Below are positions 7,148 to 16,356 of a DNA stretch of 19,941 nt, piece after piece. A program made the translations under genes and the position numbers. The stretch is from REEB95 sp035632055 (GTDB lineage Bacteria; Pseudomonadota; Alphaproteobacteria; ATCC43930; CGMCC-115725). A model generated the notes under the pieces. The model was not told the DNA's origin. It made no database searches and saw only the letters and a program-made list of their open reading frames with translations. Location of the stretch: NCBI GenBank assembly GCA_035632055.1, contig DASQHO010000091.1, positions 1 to 19,941 of the forward strand, in the 5' to 3' direction. Within the stretch, counting starts at the first letter, position 1. Each line of letters starts with the position of its first letter.

Positions 7148-7606
7148 ATGGCGAAGCCTGCTGCAGCCCCCGCCGCGCAATCCGGCGCGGCCGCGACCGG
7201 AACCGGTGCCGCAACCGGCGCACCGGCTGCGTCGCGCATCCGTCGGCGCGAGCGCAAGAACATTACCGCGGGCGTGGCGCACGTCAACGCCACCTTCAAC
7301 AACACGATGATCACCATCACCGACGCGCAGGGCAACACGATCGCTTGGTCGTCGTCGGGCACCATGGGTTTCAAGGGATCGCGCAAGTCGACGCCTTATG
7401 CGGCGCAGGTCGCTGCTGAGGACGCGGGCCGCAAGGCGATGGATCACGGCATGCGCACCCTCGAGATCGAGGTCAAGGGTCCGGGCTCAGGCCGCGAATC
7501 CGCTCTGCGCGCGCTGCAGGCCGTAGGTTTCACCGTTACCTCGATCCGCGACGTTACGACGATACCGCACAACGGATGCCGTCCGCCGAAGCGGCGGCGT
7601 GTTTAA
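7148..7606 (+). CDS. rpsK: 30S ribosomal protein S11 with Ala-rich N-terminal extension
   Basis: S11 is part of the 30S platform and lines the mRNA exit and E site. The core runs from about residue 31 (RRRERKNITAGVAHVNATFN) through GNTIAWSSSGTMGFKGSRKS to the invariant C-terminus PHNGCRPPKRRRV. The first 30 residues are an Ala/Gly/Thr/Pro-rich leader, which makes the protein 152 residues against 129 in E. coli. The ATG at 7148 has AAGGA-like sequence at 7131-7135; no later start codon would give a shorter typical S11. The gene lies 24 bp after rpsM. Confidence 0.96.
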   Translation: MAKPAAAPAAQSGAAATGTGAATGAPAASRIRRRERKNITAGVAHVNATFNNTMITITDAQGNTIAWSSSGTMGFKGSRKSTPYAAQVAAEDAGRKAMDHGMRTLEIEVKGPGSGRESALRALQAVGFTVTSIRDVTTIPHNGCRPPKRRRV

Positions 7607-7712
7607 TAGGGAGTTCCAAGAGAACGGCGCTGCCCCGGCCCGTGGTGGACCGTCGGCGCGCTCGCAGGAAATGGCCAAAGGCGGCTCGTCCGCAACGGCA
7701 AAGGAAAGACTC

Positions 7713-8729
7713 GTGATCCAAAAGAACTGGCAAGCTCTCATCAAACCGAAACAGCTCGCGATCGAGGCGGGCGACGACCCGGCGCGGATGGCAACGGTCG
7801 TCGCAGAGCCTCTCGAACGAGGTTTCGGACTCACCCTCGGCAACGCGCTGCGGCGCGTGCTGCTGTCGTCCCTTCAGGGCGCGGCCATCACTTCGATCCA
7901 GATCGAAGGCGTGCTGCACGAATTCTCGTCGCTGCCCGGCGTGCTCGAGGACGTGACCGACGTCGTGCTCAACATCAAAGGTATTGCGCTCCGGATGCAC
8001 GGCGAAGGGCCTAAGCGTATGCGGCTCCGCGCTGGCGGTCCCGGCGAGGTGCGAGCCGGCATGATCGAGCTCGGCCACGATATCGAGATCATGAATCCCG
8101 ACCATCTGATCTGCACGCTCGACAGCGGTGCCAAGATCTCGATGGAGCTCACGGTCGAAACCGGCAAGGGCTACGTACCGGCGAGCCAGAACCGTCCCGA
8201 AGACGCGCCGATCGGTCTCATCCCGGTCGATGCGCTGTTCAGCCCGGTGAAGAAGATCAGCTACAAGGTCGAGAACACCCGCGTTGGCCAAGTGACCGAC
8301 TACGACAAGCTGTCGATGCGGATCGAGACCAACGGCGCAGTGACGCCCGAGGATGCCGTGGCGCTCGCTGCGCGCATCCTGCAGGACCAGCTGCAGCTGT
8401 TCATCAACTTCGAAGAGCCGCGCGCGGCCAGCGAGGAGGAGCGTCCGTCCGAGCTGCCGTTCAACAAGAACCTGCTGCGCAAGGTGGACGAGCTTGAGCT
8501 GTCGGTGCGCTCGGCCAACTGCCTCAAGAACGACAACATCGTCTATATCGGCGATCTGGTGCAGAAGACCGAAGCCGATATGCTTCGGACACCGAATTTC
8601 GGCCGCAAGTCGTTGAATGAAATCAAGGAAGTGCTGGCGCAGATGGGCCTCCATCTCGGCATGGAAATCCCCAACTGGCCGCCCGAGAATATCGAGGAAC
8701 TGGCGAAGCGCCTCGAGGAGCCGTACTGA
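7713..8729 (+). CDS. rpoA: DNA-directed RNA polymerase subunit alpha
   Basis: The alpha subunit dimerises to nucleate RNA polymerase assembly, and its C-terminal domain contacts UP elements and activators. I start at GTG 7713, giving 338 residues that begin MIQKNWQALIKPKQLAIEAG, the usual alphaproteobacterial N-terminus, with AAGGA seven bases upstream (7701-7705). The N-terminal domain holds EPLERGFGLTLGNALRRVLL. After a linker near residue 240, the C-terminal domain has LRKVDELELSVRSANCLKN and NFGRKSLNEIKEVLAQMGL. The frame is open for a further 38 codons upstream, to a GTG at 7599 inside rpsK and including an ATG at 7671; these are less likely starts. The gene lies 106 bp after rpsK and 2 bp before rplQ. 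Confidence 0.96.
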   Translation: MIQKNWQALIKPKQLAIEAGDDPARMATVVAEPLERGFGLTLGNALRRVLLSSLQGAAITSIQIEGVLHEFSSLPGVLEDVTDVVLNIKGIALRMHGEGPKRMRLRAGGPGEVRAGMIELGHDIEIMNPDHLICTLDSGAKISMELTVETGKGYVPASQNRPEDAPIGLIPVDALFSPVKKISYKVENTRVGQVTDYDKLSMRIETNGAVTPEDAVALAARILQDQLQLFINFEEPRAASEEERPSELPFNKNLLRKVDELELSVRSANCLKNDNIVYIGDLVQKTEADMLRTPNFGRKSLNEIKEVLAQMGLHLGMEIPNWPPENIEELAKRLEEPY

Positions 8730-8731
8730 CC

Positions 8732-9166
8732 ATGCGCCATCGTCTTCGCGGCCGCAGTTTCAGCCGCAAATCCGCTCACCGCAAAGCCATGTTCGACAAC
8801 ATGGCGCATGCGCTGCTGAAGCACGAGCAGATCACCACCACGCTGCCCAAGGCGAAGGATTTGCGCCCGGTGGTCGAGAAGCTCATTACGCTCGGCAAGC
8901 GCGGCGGCCTCCACGCGCGGCGCCAGGTCATGGCCGCACTGCAGGATGCGAAGATCGCCGACAAGGTGATGACGACGCTGGCGGAGCGCTACAAGACGCG
9001 CGCCGGTGGTTACTGCCGCATCCTCAAGGCGGGTTTCCGCCACGGCGATGCCGCGGCGATGGCGGTGATCGAACTGGTCGATCGCGACGTCGCCGCCAAG
9101 GGCGTGGATTCGGGGCCGGTCACCGCAAAGGCGGAGACCGAGAGCGAAGAAGCCCCGGCCGCCTGA
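8732..9166 (+). CDS. rplQ: 50S ribosomal protein L17
   Basis: L17 binds 23S rRNA near the exit-tunnel side of the 50S subunit. The 144-residue product starts MRHRLRGRSFSRKSAHRKAM and contains NMAHALLKHEQITTTLPKAK, the L17 signature, plus RAGGYCRILKAGFRHGDAA. A C-terminal acidic and Ala-rich tail (VTAKAETESEEAPAA) follows the core. The ATG at 8732 is 2 bp after rpoA, with GAGGAG at 8715-8720. This is the last gene of the rightward operon; its final 47 bp overlap the end of the leftward MFS gene. Confidence 0.97.
   Translation: MRHRLRGRSFSRKSAHRKAMFDNMAHALLKHEQITTTLPKAKDLRPVVEKLITLGKRGGLHARRQVMAALQDAKIADKVMTTLAERYKTRAGGYCRILKAGFRHGDAAAMAVIELVDRDVAAKGVDSGPVTAKAETESEEAPAA
9117..9140 (-). terminator. 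Hairpin at the MFS gene stop codon, possible terminator or 3' stabiliser
   Basis: Bases 9117-9121 and 9136-9140 pair perfectly (5 bp). Inside them 9123-9126 and 9131-9134 pair (4 bp), with one A/A mismatch between the two helices and a 4-nt loop. The hairpin spans the MFS stop codon (9120-9122) and lies within rplQ. No T-tract follows on the minus strand, so it is not a textbook intrinsic terminator. Confidence 0.3.
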
Positions 9167-10430
9167 GCGCCAGTGCGGCCGCCAAAGCCGCATTGCTCAC
9201 GCCCAGCACCAGGAAGATCGCCGGCACACCGCTGCCGAAATTGAGCATGATCGCCGAGCCACCGCCGGCGGCGACGATGAACAGTGCATTGAGGATATTG
9301 TTGCCGGCGACGACGCGCGCGCGTTCGCTTTCGTCGCTGCGCGCCTGCATGATCGCATAAAGCGGCACCACGAAGATGCCCGCGGCCACCGCCACGCCGA
9401 TTAGGTCGCCGACGATCCGCCAATTGCGCGCGACCGCCAGGAACGCCGCGACGCCGCCCATCGCCGCCGCAGATTGCGGCGCCGGGCTGGCGAGCCACAG
9501 ATCGAAGGTGAAGATGCCCATCGCCAGCGCGCTCCATGGCACCAATCGCGCGGTAATCGCGCCGCGCAGGATGCGGTTGGCGGCGAGCGAGCCGCAGCCG
9601 ACACCGACCGAGTTGAGTGCGAGAAACAAGGTCACGACGTGGTTGTCGCCGCCGAGATACTCCTTGGCATAGTTCGGGAACTGCGAAATCACCGCCGCGC
9701 CGACCAGCCAGAACCACGAAATCCCCAACACGGCGCGCCAGACCTCCGGCCGTTCGTGCGCCTGACTGGCGACTTCCCACGTCGATGCCAAGATATTGGC
9801 GCGCAGACGCACGCCGGCGTGCGCGCGGCCGGTCGGTGGAATGAAATGGCTCGCGCCATAGCCGAAGAGCGCGAGCGCGAGCAACGCCGCGCCGGTCGCG
9901 ATCCGGCCGCCAGGCACCAGGATCAGCAATCCGCCGGCGATAGTCCCGATCAGGATGGCGAGGAACGTGCCCGCGTCGACCAGGGCGTTCGCCGCCAACA
10001 GCTCGGTTTCGGGCAGTAATTCAGGCAGCACGGCGTACTTCACCGGACCGAAGACCGTTGCCTGCACGCCGAGCAGGAACAGCACGCCAAGCTGAAAGAC
10101 AATGTTGTCACCCAACAGCGACAGCGCGCCCAGCGTGACGACACCGATCTCTGCCAGCTTGGTCTGCCGCAGCAGCCACGATTTTTCGTACTTGTCGGCG
10201 ATTTCGCCGGCCAGCGCCGAGAACAGGAAATACGGCAGGATGAACACCGCCGTGGCGATGGTAACGATGATCTCGGTTGCCTGGCCCGATTGCGCCTCGC
10301 GATAGGCGACCAGAATGACGTACGCGTTCTTGAGCAGATTGTCGTTCATCGCGCCGGCAAACAGCGCCCAGAACAACGGTCCGAGCCGCCGCGTTGGCAA
10401 CAGACTAAGCGCTGCGTTCCCCCGCGCCAC
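9120..10430 (-). CDS. MFS transporter, LplT / Aas N-domain-like
   Basis: This is a polytopic inner-membrane protein of 436 residues with about 12 hydrophobic segments. It resembles the lysophospholipid transporter LplT and the MFS domain that many Alphaproteobacteria fuse in front of an acyl-ACP synthetase/acyltransferase. Landmarks are the start of the first helix (FWALFAGAMNDNLLKNAYVI), a motif-A-like loop LAGEIADKYEKSWLLRQTKL near residue 77, and GPVKYAVLPELLPETELLAA near residue 128. No acyltransferase or AMP-ligase domain follows: the protein ends after RRPGLLRSRSPPLR. The GTG start at 10430 lies 3 bp after the acylphosphatase stop, so the two are likely co-transcribed. The substrate is inferred from family resemblance only. 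Its end overlaps rplQ. Confidence 0.85.
   Translation of the reverse strand: MARGNAALSLLPTRRLGPLFWALFAGAMNDNLLKNAYVILVAYREAQSGQATEIIVTIATAVFILPYFLFSALAGEIADKYEKSWLLRQTKLAEIGVVTLGALSLLGDNIVFQLGVLFLLGVQATVFGPVKYAVLPELLPETELLAANALVDAGTFLAILIGTIAGGLLILVPGGRIATGAALLALALFGYGASHFIPPTGRAHAGVRLRANILASTWEVASQAHERPEVWRAVLGISWFWLVGAAVISQFPNYAKEYLGGDNHVVTLFLALNSVGVGCGSLAANRILRGAITARLVPWSALAMGIFTFDLWLASPAPQSAAAMGGVAAFLAVARNWRIVGDLIGVAVAAGIFVVPLYAIMQARSDESERARVVAGNNILNALFIVAAGGGSAIMLNFGSGVPAIFLVLGVSNAALAAALALRRPGLLRSRSPPLR
9171..9195 (+). terminator. Hairpin downstream of rplQ, possible end of the ribosomal operon
   Basis: CAGTGCGGC (9171-9179) pairs with GCCGCATTG (9187-9195) around a 7-nt loop, starting 5 bp after the rplQ stop. 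The single non-Watson-Crick pair is a G-U wobble in the plus-strand RNA but an A-C mismatch in the minus-strand RNA, so the structure is more stable for the rplQ transcript. No U-tract follows. It lies in MFS coding sequence rich in Ala and Leu codons, so chance is possible. Confidence 0.4.
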
Positions 10431-10433
10431 GGC

Positions 10434-10721
10434 TCAGTCAACCGCCCGTTCGAAGAAATCCGCGGAACCGTCGTCGTCGGCCGGATCCTGACGCACCTCA
10501 ACGACATGCGCCATGAGCGGGCCGCGGCGGCAAGCGGTGGCCATTGCCGCGACCGCTTCGGCTTCGCCGATGATCAGCGCTTCGACGCTGCCGTCGCGGC
10601 GATTGCGTACCCAACCGCGCAGATTGCGTTGCATCGCCTCCTGCACGGCCCAGGCGCGGAAGCCCACGCCTTGGACGCGTCCGACGATCGACAGGCGCAA
10701 CGCGGTTACGGCACGGCGCAT
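10434..10721 (-). CDS. acyP: Acylphosphatase
   Basis: Acylphosphatase hydrolyses carboxyl-phosphate bonds such as those of acyl phosphates and acts in the cytosol. The 95-residue product has the family length and signature: GRVQGVGFRAW, with the catalytic Arg22, and RGWVRNRRDGSVEA, with the catalytic Asn40. The ATG at 10721 lacks a clear Shine-Dalgarno sequence. The gene is 55 bp downstream of pccA and 3 bp upstream of the MFS gene on the same strand. The physiological substrate is unknown; being next to pccA does not prove a link to propionyl metabolism. Confidence 0.92.
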   Translation of the reverse strand: MRRAVTALRLSIVGRVQGVGFRAWAVQEAMQRNLRGWVRNRRDGSVEALIIGEAEAVAAMATACRRGPLMAHVVEVRQDPADDDGSADFFERAVD

Positions 10722-10776
10722 GGCGGCAATCTAGGCAGGCATGCCGTCGCTGTCCACGCCGGCCGCCGTCACATAA

Positions 10777-12726
10777 TCATTCGAATTCGAGGATGAGCTG
10801 ATCGACTGCGAGGCTTTCACCCGGCTTGGCGACGAGGCCGGCGATGCGGCCATCGCGCTCGGCGCGCAGGACATTCTCCATCTTCATCGCCTCCACCACG
10901 GCGAGCGGCTCGCCGGCCTTGATCTCCTGGCCGGTTTTGACGGCGATCGAGACCAGAAGGCCCGGCATCGGTGACAGCAAGTGGCGCGATTGCGCTGGCG
11001 GCGGCTTTGGCCTCAGCCGGCGCAGCAGCGTAGTCGCATAGCAGGGTACCACCATTGCCTCGAACGCGGCGCCGCCGCGCGCCAGGCGCCAGAATAACTC
11101 GCGGCGCTCGACCCGGAATGTCGCCTCGGCCCTGCCGATCTTCAGGCGCATGACCGGCTGACCGGGCTGCCAGGCGGTACGCAAAACCTGCTTCTGCCGG
11201 TTGCGCGTCGCCGCGACGCCATCCGGCAAGCGGCGGACGACAACCGGATAGTCGTCGCGACCGATCATGACGCAAAGTGACTGCTCCGCCGATCCCGGCG
11301 TCGCCAGGGTTTGCACCGCCGCAGCAGCGAGGACGGCCATCTCCATTTCCTCGCGCGTCGGCTTCGCCCCGTCAAACCCGTCGGGAAATTCACGGGCAAT
11401 GAAATCTGTCGACAGCTTGCCGCTGCGGAAACGTGGCCGGCGCAGGATCGTCGCCAGGAAATCGACGTTGTGCGCGATGCCGCCGACGACAAAGGCGTCG
11501 AGCGCCTGAGCCAGGCGCGTTGTCGCTAAATCGCGGCGCTTTGCGTGCGCCGCCACCTTGGCGATCATCGGGTCGTAGAAGATCGGAATGTCGGCACCTT
11601 CATAGACGCCGCTGTCGACGCGCACGCCGTCGCCCGCCGGCTCGGCGTAACGCACCAGTCGGCCGGCAGAGGGCAGAAAGCCGCGCCGCGGATCCTCGGC
11701 GTAGACGCGCGCCTCGATGGCCGAACCCGAGAGTTTCAAATCCTTCTGTGCGAACGGCAGTTTCTCGCCGGCAGCGATGCGGATCATCAATTCGACCAGA
11801 TCGAGGCCGGTCACTAGCTCGGTCACCGGATGCTCGACCTGAAGCCGCGTGTTCATCTCGAGGAAATAAAAGTTGCGCTTCTTGTCGACGATGAACTCGA
11901 CGGTTCCGGCCGAACTGTATTTGGCCGCCTTGGCAAGTGCCACGGCCGCCGCGCCCATGCGCGCGCGCGTCTTGGCGTCGAGGAACGGGCTCGGCGCCTC
12001 CTCGATCACCTTCTGGTGGCGGCGCTGGATCGAACATTCGCGCTCGAACAGATGGACGACGTTGCCGCGGCGGTCGCCGAGCACCTGAATCTCGATGTGT
12101 CGCGGCTCTTCGATGTATTTTTCCAGGAACAGCCTGGCGTCGCCGAACGCCGTCTTGGCTTCGCCGCTGGCGCGCTGAAACGCCTCGATCAGCTCGGCGT
12201 CCGAAGTGGCGATGCGCATACCCTTGCCGCCGCCGCCAGCCGCGGCCTTCAGCATCACCGGATATTTGATGCGGCGCGCGACGGCGATGGCGGCCTTGGC
12301 GTCCTTGATCACGCCGAGTTCGCCCGGCACGGTCGGCACGCCGGCTTTGACCGCGATCTGCTTGGCGGCGATCTTGTCGCCCATCGCGGCGATCGCAGCC
12401 GGATCGGGGCCTATGAAGGTGATTCCGGCCTTCGCCAGGGCGCGCGGCAGCGCCGGGTTCTCGGACAGGAAGCCGTAGCCCGGATGCACCGCTTGGGCAC
12501 CGCTGGCACGGCAGGCGGCAACGATCTTTTTGAGGTCGAGATAGCTCTGCGCCGACTGTGCCGGCCCGATGGCAATCGCCTCGTCGGCTTCGCGCACATG
12601 CCGCGCGTCGGCGTCGGCCTCGCTGTAGACCGCAACGGTGGCGATGCCCATGCGCTTGGCCGTGCGCATGATGCGGCAGGCGATCTCGCCGCGGTTGGCG
12701 ATCAGGATTTTTTTGAACAGGGGCAC
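10777..12726 (-). CDS. pccA: Propionyl-CoA carboxylase alpha subunit (biotin carboxylase + biotin carrier)
   Basis: This subunit carboxylates its own biotin using ATP and bicarbonate, for transfer to propionyl-CoA by the beta subunit. The 649-residue protein starts MPLFKKILIANRGEIACRI. It has the biotin carboxylase N-domain with YGFLSEN, the ATP-grasp glycine loop KAAAGGGGKGM, ECSIQRRHQKVIEE and the catalytic EMNTRLQVEHPVTE. A less conserved linking region follows, then a C-terminal biotinyl domain whose EAMKMEN carries Lys615, 35 residues from the end. The GTG start at 12726 is 1 bp after the pccB stop. The presence of the BT-type linker plus a neighbouring pccB favours propionyl-CoA carboxylase over methylcrotonyl- or acetyl-CoA carboxylase; true substrate preference is inferred. 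Confidence 0.92.
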   Translation of the reverse strand: MPLFKKILIANRGEIACRIMRTAKRMGIATVAVYSEADADARHVREADEAIAIGPAQSAQSYLDLKKIVAACRASGAQAVHPGYGFLSENPALPRALAKAGITFIGPDPAAIAAMGDKIAAKQIAVKAGVPTVPGELGVIKDAKAAIAVARRIKYPVMLKAAAGGGGKGMRIATSDAELIEAFQRASGEAKTAFGDARLFLEKYIEEPRHIEIQVLGDRRGNVVHLFERECSIQRRHQKVIEEAPSPFLDAKTRARMGAAAVALAKAAKYSSAGTVEFIVDKKRNFYFLEMNTRLQVEHPVTELVTGLDLVELMIRIAAGEKLPFAQKDLKLSGSAIEARVYAEDPRRGFLPSAGRLVRYAEPAGDGVRVDSGVYEGADIPIFYDPMIAKVAAHAKRRDLATTRLAQALDAFVVGGIAHNVDFLATILRRPRFRSGKLSTDFIAREFPDGFDGAKPTREEMEMAVLAAAAVQTLATPGSAEQSLCVMIGRDDYPVVVRRLPDGVAATRNRQKQVLRTAWQPGQPVMRLKIGRAEATFRVERRELFWRLARGGAAFEAMVVPCYATTLLRRLRPKPPPAQSRHLLSPMPGLLVSIAVKTGQEIKAGEPLAVVEAMKMENVLRAERDGRIAGLVAKPGESLAVDQLILEFE

Positions 12727-12727
12727 G

Positions 12728-14260
<1,533 letters not shown>

Positions 14261-14298
14261 CGGCTCCCCCTGCGCGTCCTGCGGACAGTTTGGCCTGT

Positions 14299-14994
14299 TT
14301 AGGCGGCGCGGTGAAGCGTGGCGAAACGGGCGGCAAGCGCGATATCGTCGCGCACGGCGGCGCGGCGCGCGGTCGCTTCGGCGTCCTCGCCCCATCGTTC
14401 GATCTGGAAGCTTTCGTCGAGTTCGGCGGCGGCAAAGGCCTCGTCGGCAGCCACCCGGCCTTCGATCAGGGCCAGGGCCAGCACCAGCGAGCCGAGTGTT
14501 GCCGTCGCCAGATGTAAGGCTGCGAGGATCATGTCGTCGTAGGCCGCGACGGCACGGCGATAGGCGGCGAGGGCGTCCGCTGCCTGGGCGACGGGCGTAA
14601 CGCCGGTGGTGACCGCGAGCGGCGCATAACGGGCGTTGGCCCAATCGAGGTGCGGCTGCCAGGCGCATTGCTGGCGTACGGCAAGCTCGGACGGCTCTTC
14701 GGCCCGATAGCAGACGAGGTCCGTCGTCGCGTATTTGGCGATTTCAGCAACGATCTGCTCACGTCGTTGCGCGACGAGGTCGATGGCGGTGCCCGCCAGC
14801 CGTGTCAGCGCCAACCCCGCAGGCTCGATCGTCTCGCCCTGCGCCTGCCATTCGGCGGCGATCGCTTCGGCCAGCTTTCTGCTGCGAATCACGAGCGGCG
14901 CCTTGGCCGGCGTGCGGATCGGCTTGCCGTCGAGCAGCACGCTAAAGCCGGCGGCGGTTTCACCGACCGCGGCCGTCTTGAAGAATCGCCTCAT
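14299..14994 (-). CDS. ATP12 family F1-ATPase assembly chaperone
   Basis: ATP12 proteins bind the F1 alpha subunit during ATP synthase assembly; bacterial homologues are mostly confined to Alphaproteobacteria. The 231-residue product starts MRRFFKTAAVGETAAGFSVL and carries LDGKPIRTPAKAPLVIRSRK, AIAAEWQAQGETIEP near residues 49-63, and YATTDLVCYRAEEPSELAVR near 91-110. It ends with an ERWGEDAEATARR helix, all consistent with the family. The ATG at 14994 overlaps the stop of the pseudouridine synthase (ATGA), so translation is coupled. In related genomes these two genes are often neighbours, sometimes with a HAD hydrolase between them; none is present here. A 38-bp gap leads to pccB. Confidence 0.9.
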   Translation of the reverse strand: MRRFFKTAAVGETAAGFSVLLDGKPIRTPAKAPLVIRSRKLAEAIAAEWQAQGETIEPAGLALTRLAGTAIDLVAQRREQIVAEIAKYATTDLVCYRAEEPSELAVRQQCAWQPHLDWANARYAPLAVTTGVTPVAQAADALAAYRRAVAAYDDMILAALHLATATLGSLVLALALIEGRVAADEAFAAAELDESFQIERWGEDAEATARRAAVRDDIALAARFATLHRAA

Positions 14995-15995
14995 CGTTCG
15001 CCGCGAGCCTTTTCGGGCGCGAGATCGGCGAACACGTCGCGCTCCTGTCCGTCCTCGAAGCCGAAAAAGCTCCACGTCTCGCGCATGTGCGGCGGCAGCG
15101 GCGCCATGACGATAAGCGTGCCCCCGGCGGGATGCGGAATGGCCAGCGCGCGAGCATGCAAATGAACCCGACGATTGCCGGGTACGCCGGGCACATGTGT
15201 CGCGGCACCACCGTATTTGCCGTCGCCGAGGATCGGCGTGCCGAGCACAGCACAATGCGCGCGTAGTTGGTGGGTGCGGCCGGTCACTGGCTCGAGCGCC
15301 ATCCACGCAATGCGATCGCCGGCATGCGCCACGGTGCGGTAATAGGTTACGGCGCGCTTGCCTTCTTCGTCGGGCACCACGCGTTCGCCGAGGCGGCCGG
15401 GCATCTTGGCCAAGCGCTGTTCGACACGGCCCTGACGCGGCTCCGGCACGCCGACAACAGCAGCCCAATAAATCTTGCGCGCCGCCTTGCTACGAAACGC
15501 CTCCGCCAATTTCGCCGCGGCGCGCGCGTGGCGCGCCAGCACCAGCACGCCGCTGGTATCCTTGTCGAGGCGATGCACCAAACGCGGCCTTTCCTTGGCG
15601 CCGAAGCGGAGCCCGTCGAGCAGACCGTCGAGATGGCGATCGGTTTTGGTGCCGCCCTGTACGGCAAGGCCTTGTGGTTTGTCGATGACGATGACGTCGT
15701 CGTCGCGGTGCAGGACGCGCGCCTGGATCATCTTGGCGTCGCGCGCGCTGGGTTCGGATGGACGCGGTGCCGGCGCCCGCGAGCCTGCCGCCGGCAACGG
15801 TGGCACACGCACGACCTGACCGCTGGTGACGCGGTCGCGCGCGGCGGCACGCTTGCCGTCGAGCCGGATCTGGCCGGTGCGCAACAGCTGTTCGAGCTTG
15901 CCGTGCGATAGATCCGGGAAATGCCGCTTGAACCAGCGGTCGAGCCGAATTTCGGCGTCGGCGGGAGCGACCGTGATCGATTGCACCTGTCCCAT
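14991..15995 (-). CDS. RluA-family 23S rRNA pseudouridine synthase (RluC-like)
   Basis: This enzyme isomerises specific uridines in 23S rRNA to pseudouridine; RluC acts at three sites in E. coli. From ATG 15995 the product is 334 residues. An S4 RNA-binding domain lies at about 17-64 (LDRWFKRHFPDLSHGKLEQL). After a Pro/Ala-rich linker comes the catalytic domain with VIVIDKPQGLAVQGG and HRLDKDTSGVLVLAR, in which Asp144 is the catalytic aspartate, followed by EPVTGRTHQLRAH. An in-frame TTG at 16004 is an alternative start adding three residues; neither start has a clear Shine-Dalgarno sequence. RluC versus RluD-type specificity cannot be settled from sequence alone. Its end overlaps the ATP12 gene by 4 bp. 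Confidence 0.92.
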   Translation of the reverse strand: MGQVQSITVAPADAEIRLDRWFKRHFPDLSHGKLEQLLRTGQIRLDGKRAAARDRVTSGQVVRVPPLPAAGSRAPAPRPSEPSARDAKMIQARVLHRDDDVIVIDKPQGLAVQGGTKTDRHLDGLLDGLRFGAKERPRLVHRLDKDTSGVLVLARHARAAAKLAEAFRSKAARKIYWAAVVGVPEPRQGRVEQRLAKMPGRLGERVVPDEEGKRAVTYYRTVAHAGDRIAWMALEPVTGRTHQLRAHCAVLGTPILGDGKYGGAATHVPGVPGNRRVHLHARALAIPHPAGGTLIVMAPLPPHMRETWSFFGFEDGQERDVFADLAPEKARGER

Positions 15996-16037
15996 GCGCC
16001 GCAATGTAGCGGCGCCGGCCGTTGGGCCGCTAGCTAA

Positions 16038-16355
16038 TCAGGCGCGCTGCCAGTGGCCGGGACCCCACACCCAGCCACGCGGCCGCGCATCCCAATGGCC
16101 CGCCACCCAGACCGCGCCGTAATAGGGCGGATGGACATAGCGGCCGCGCACCCAGACATAGCGCACGCCGTTCCAGCGCCAGAATCCCGGGCGCCATACC
16201 CAATAGCCGGGAGCGACCGGCACCGGTGGCGCAGTCTCGACAATCGGCGCGGGCGGGGCGACACCGATGATGAGCTCAGCGGCGCTGGCCATCGGGCTGG
16301 CTGCCAATAGCAGCGACACCACCAAAACGCTGCGGAAAAACCGGGAATTAAGCAT
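16038..16355 (-). CDS. Small secreted YXWGXW-repeat-type protein
   Basis: This 105-residue product begins with a signal peptide, MLNSRFFRSVLVVSLLLAAS, with likely cleavage near ASA-AE (about residue 26). A Pro/Val-rich stretch follows, then a Trp/Tyr/Gly/His-rich repeat region: APGYWVWRPGFWRWNGVRY, VWVRGRYVHPPYYGAVW and VAGHWDARPRGWVWGPGHW. This is the pattern of YXWGXW repeat proteins, which are exported and of unknown function in Proteobacteria. The ATG at 16355 has GGAG seven bases upstream; a longer in-frame start at 16400 would put a polar segment before the signal peptide and is less likely. It lies between rarA (77 bp upstream) and the pseudouridine synthase gene, with no functional relation evident. 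Confidence 0.85.
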   Translation of the reverse strand: MLNSRFFRSVLVVSLLLAASPMASAAELIIGVAPPAPIVETAPPVPVAPGYWVWRPGFWRWNGVRYVWVRGRYVHPPYYGAVWVAGHWDARPRGWVWGPGHWQRA

Positions 16356-16356
16356 G

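Noticed and set aside
7554..8654. 366-codon minus-strand ORF opposite rpoA
   Set aside because: Shadow of rpoA codon bias. The sequence is rich in His, Asp and Arg with no domain, and the sense strand is unambiguous.
14261..14668. Upstream extension of the pccB reading frame
   Set aside because: The extra 136 codons overlap the ATP12 gene in another frame and are Arg/Pro-rich noise. The ATG at 14260 gives the standard 510-residue PccB and has a strong ribosome binding site.
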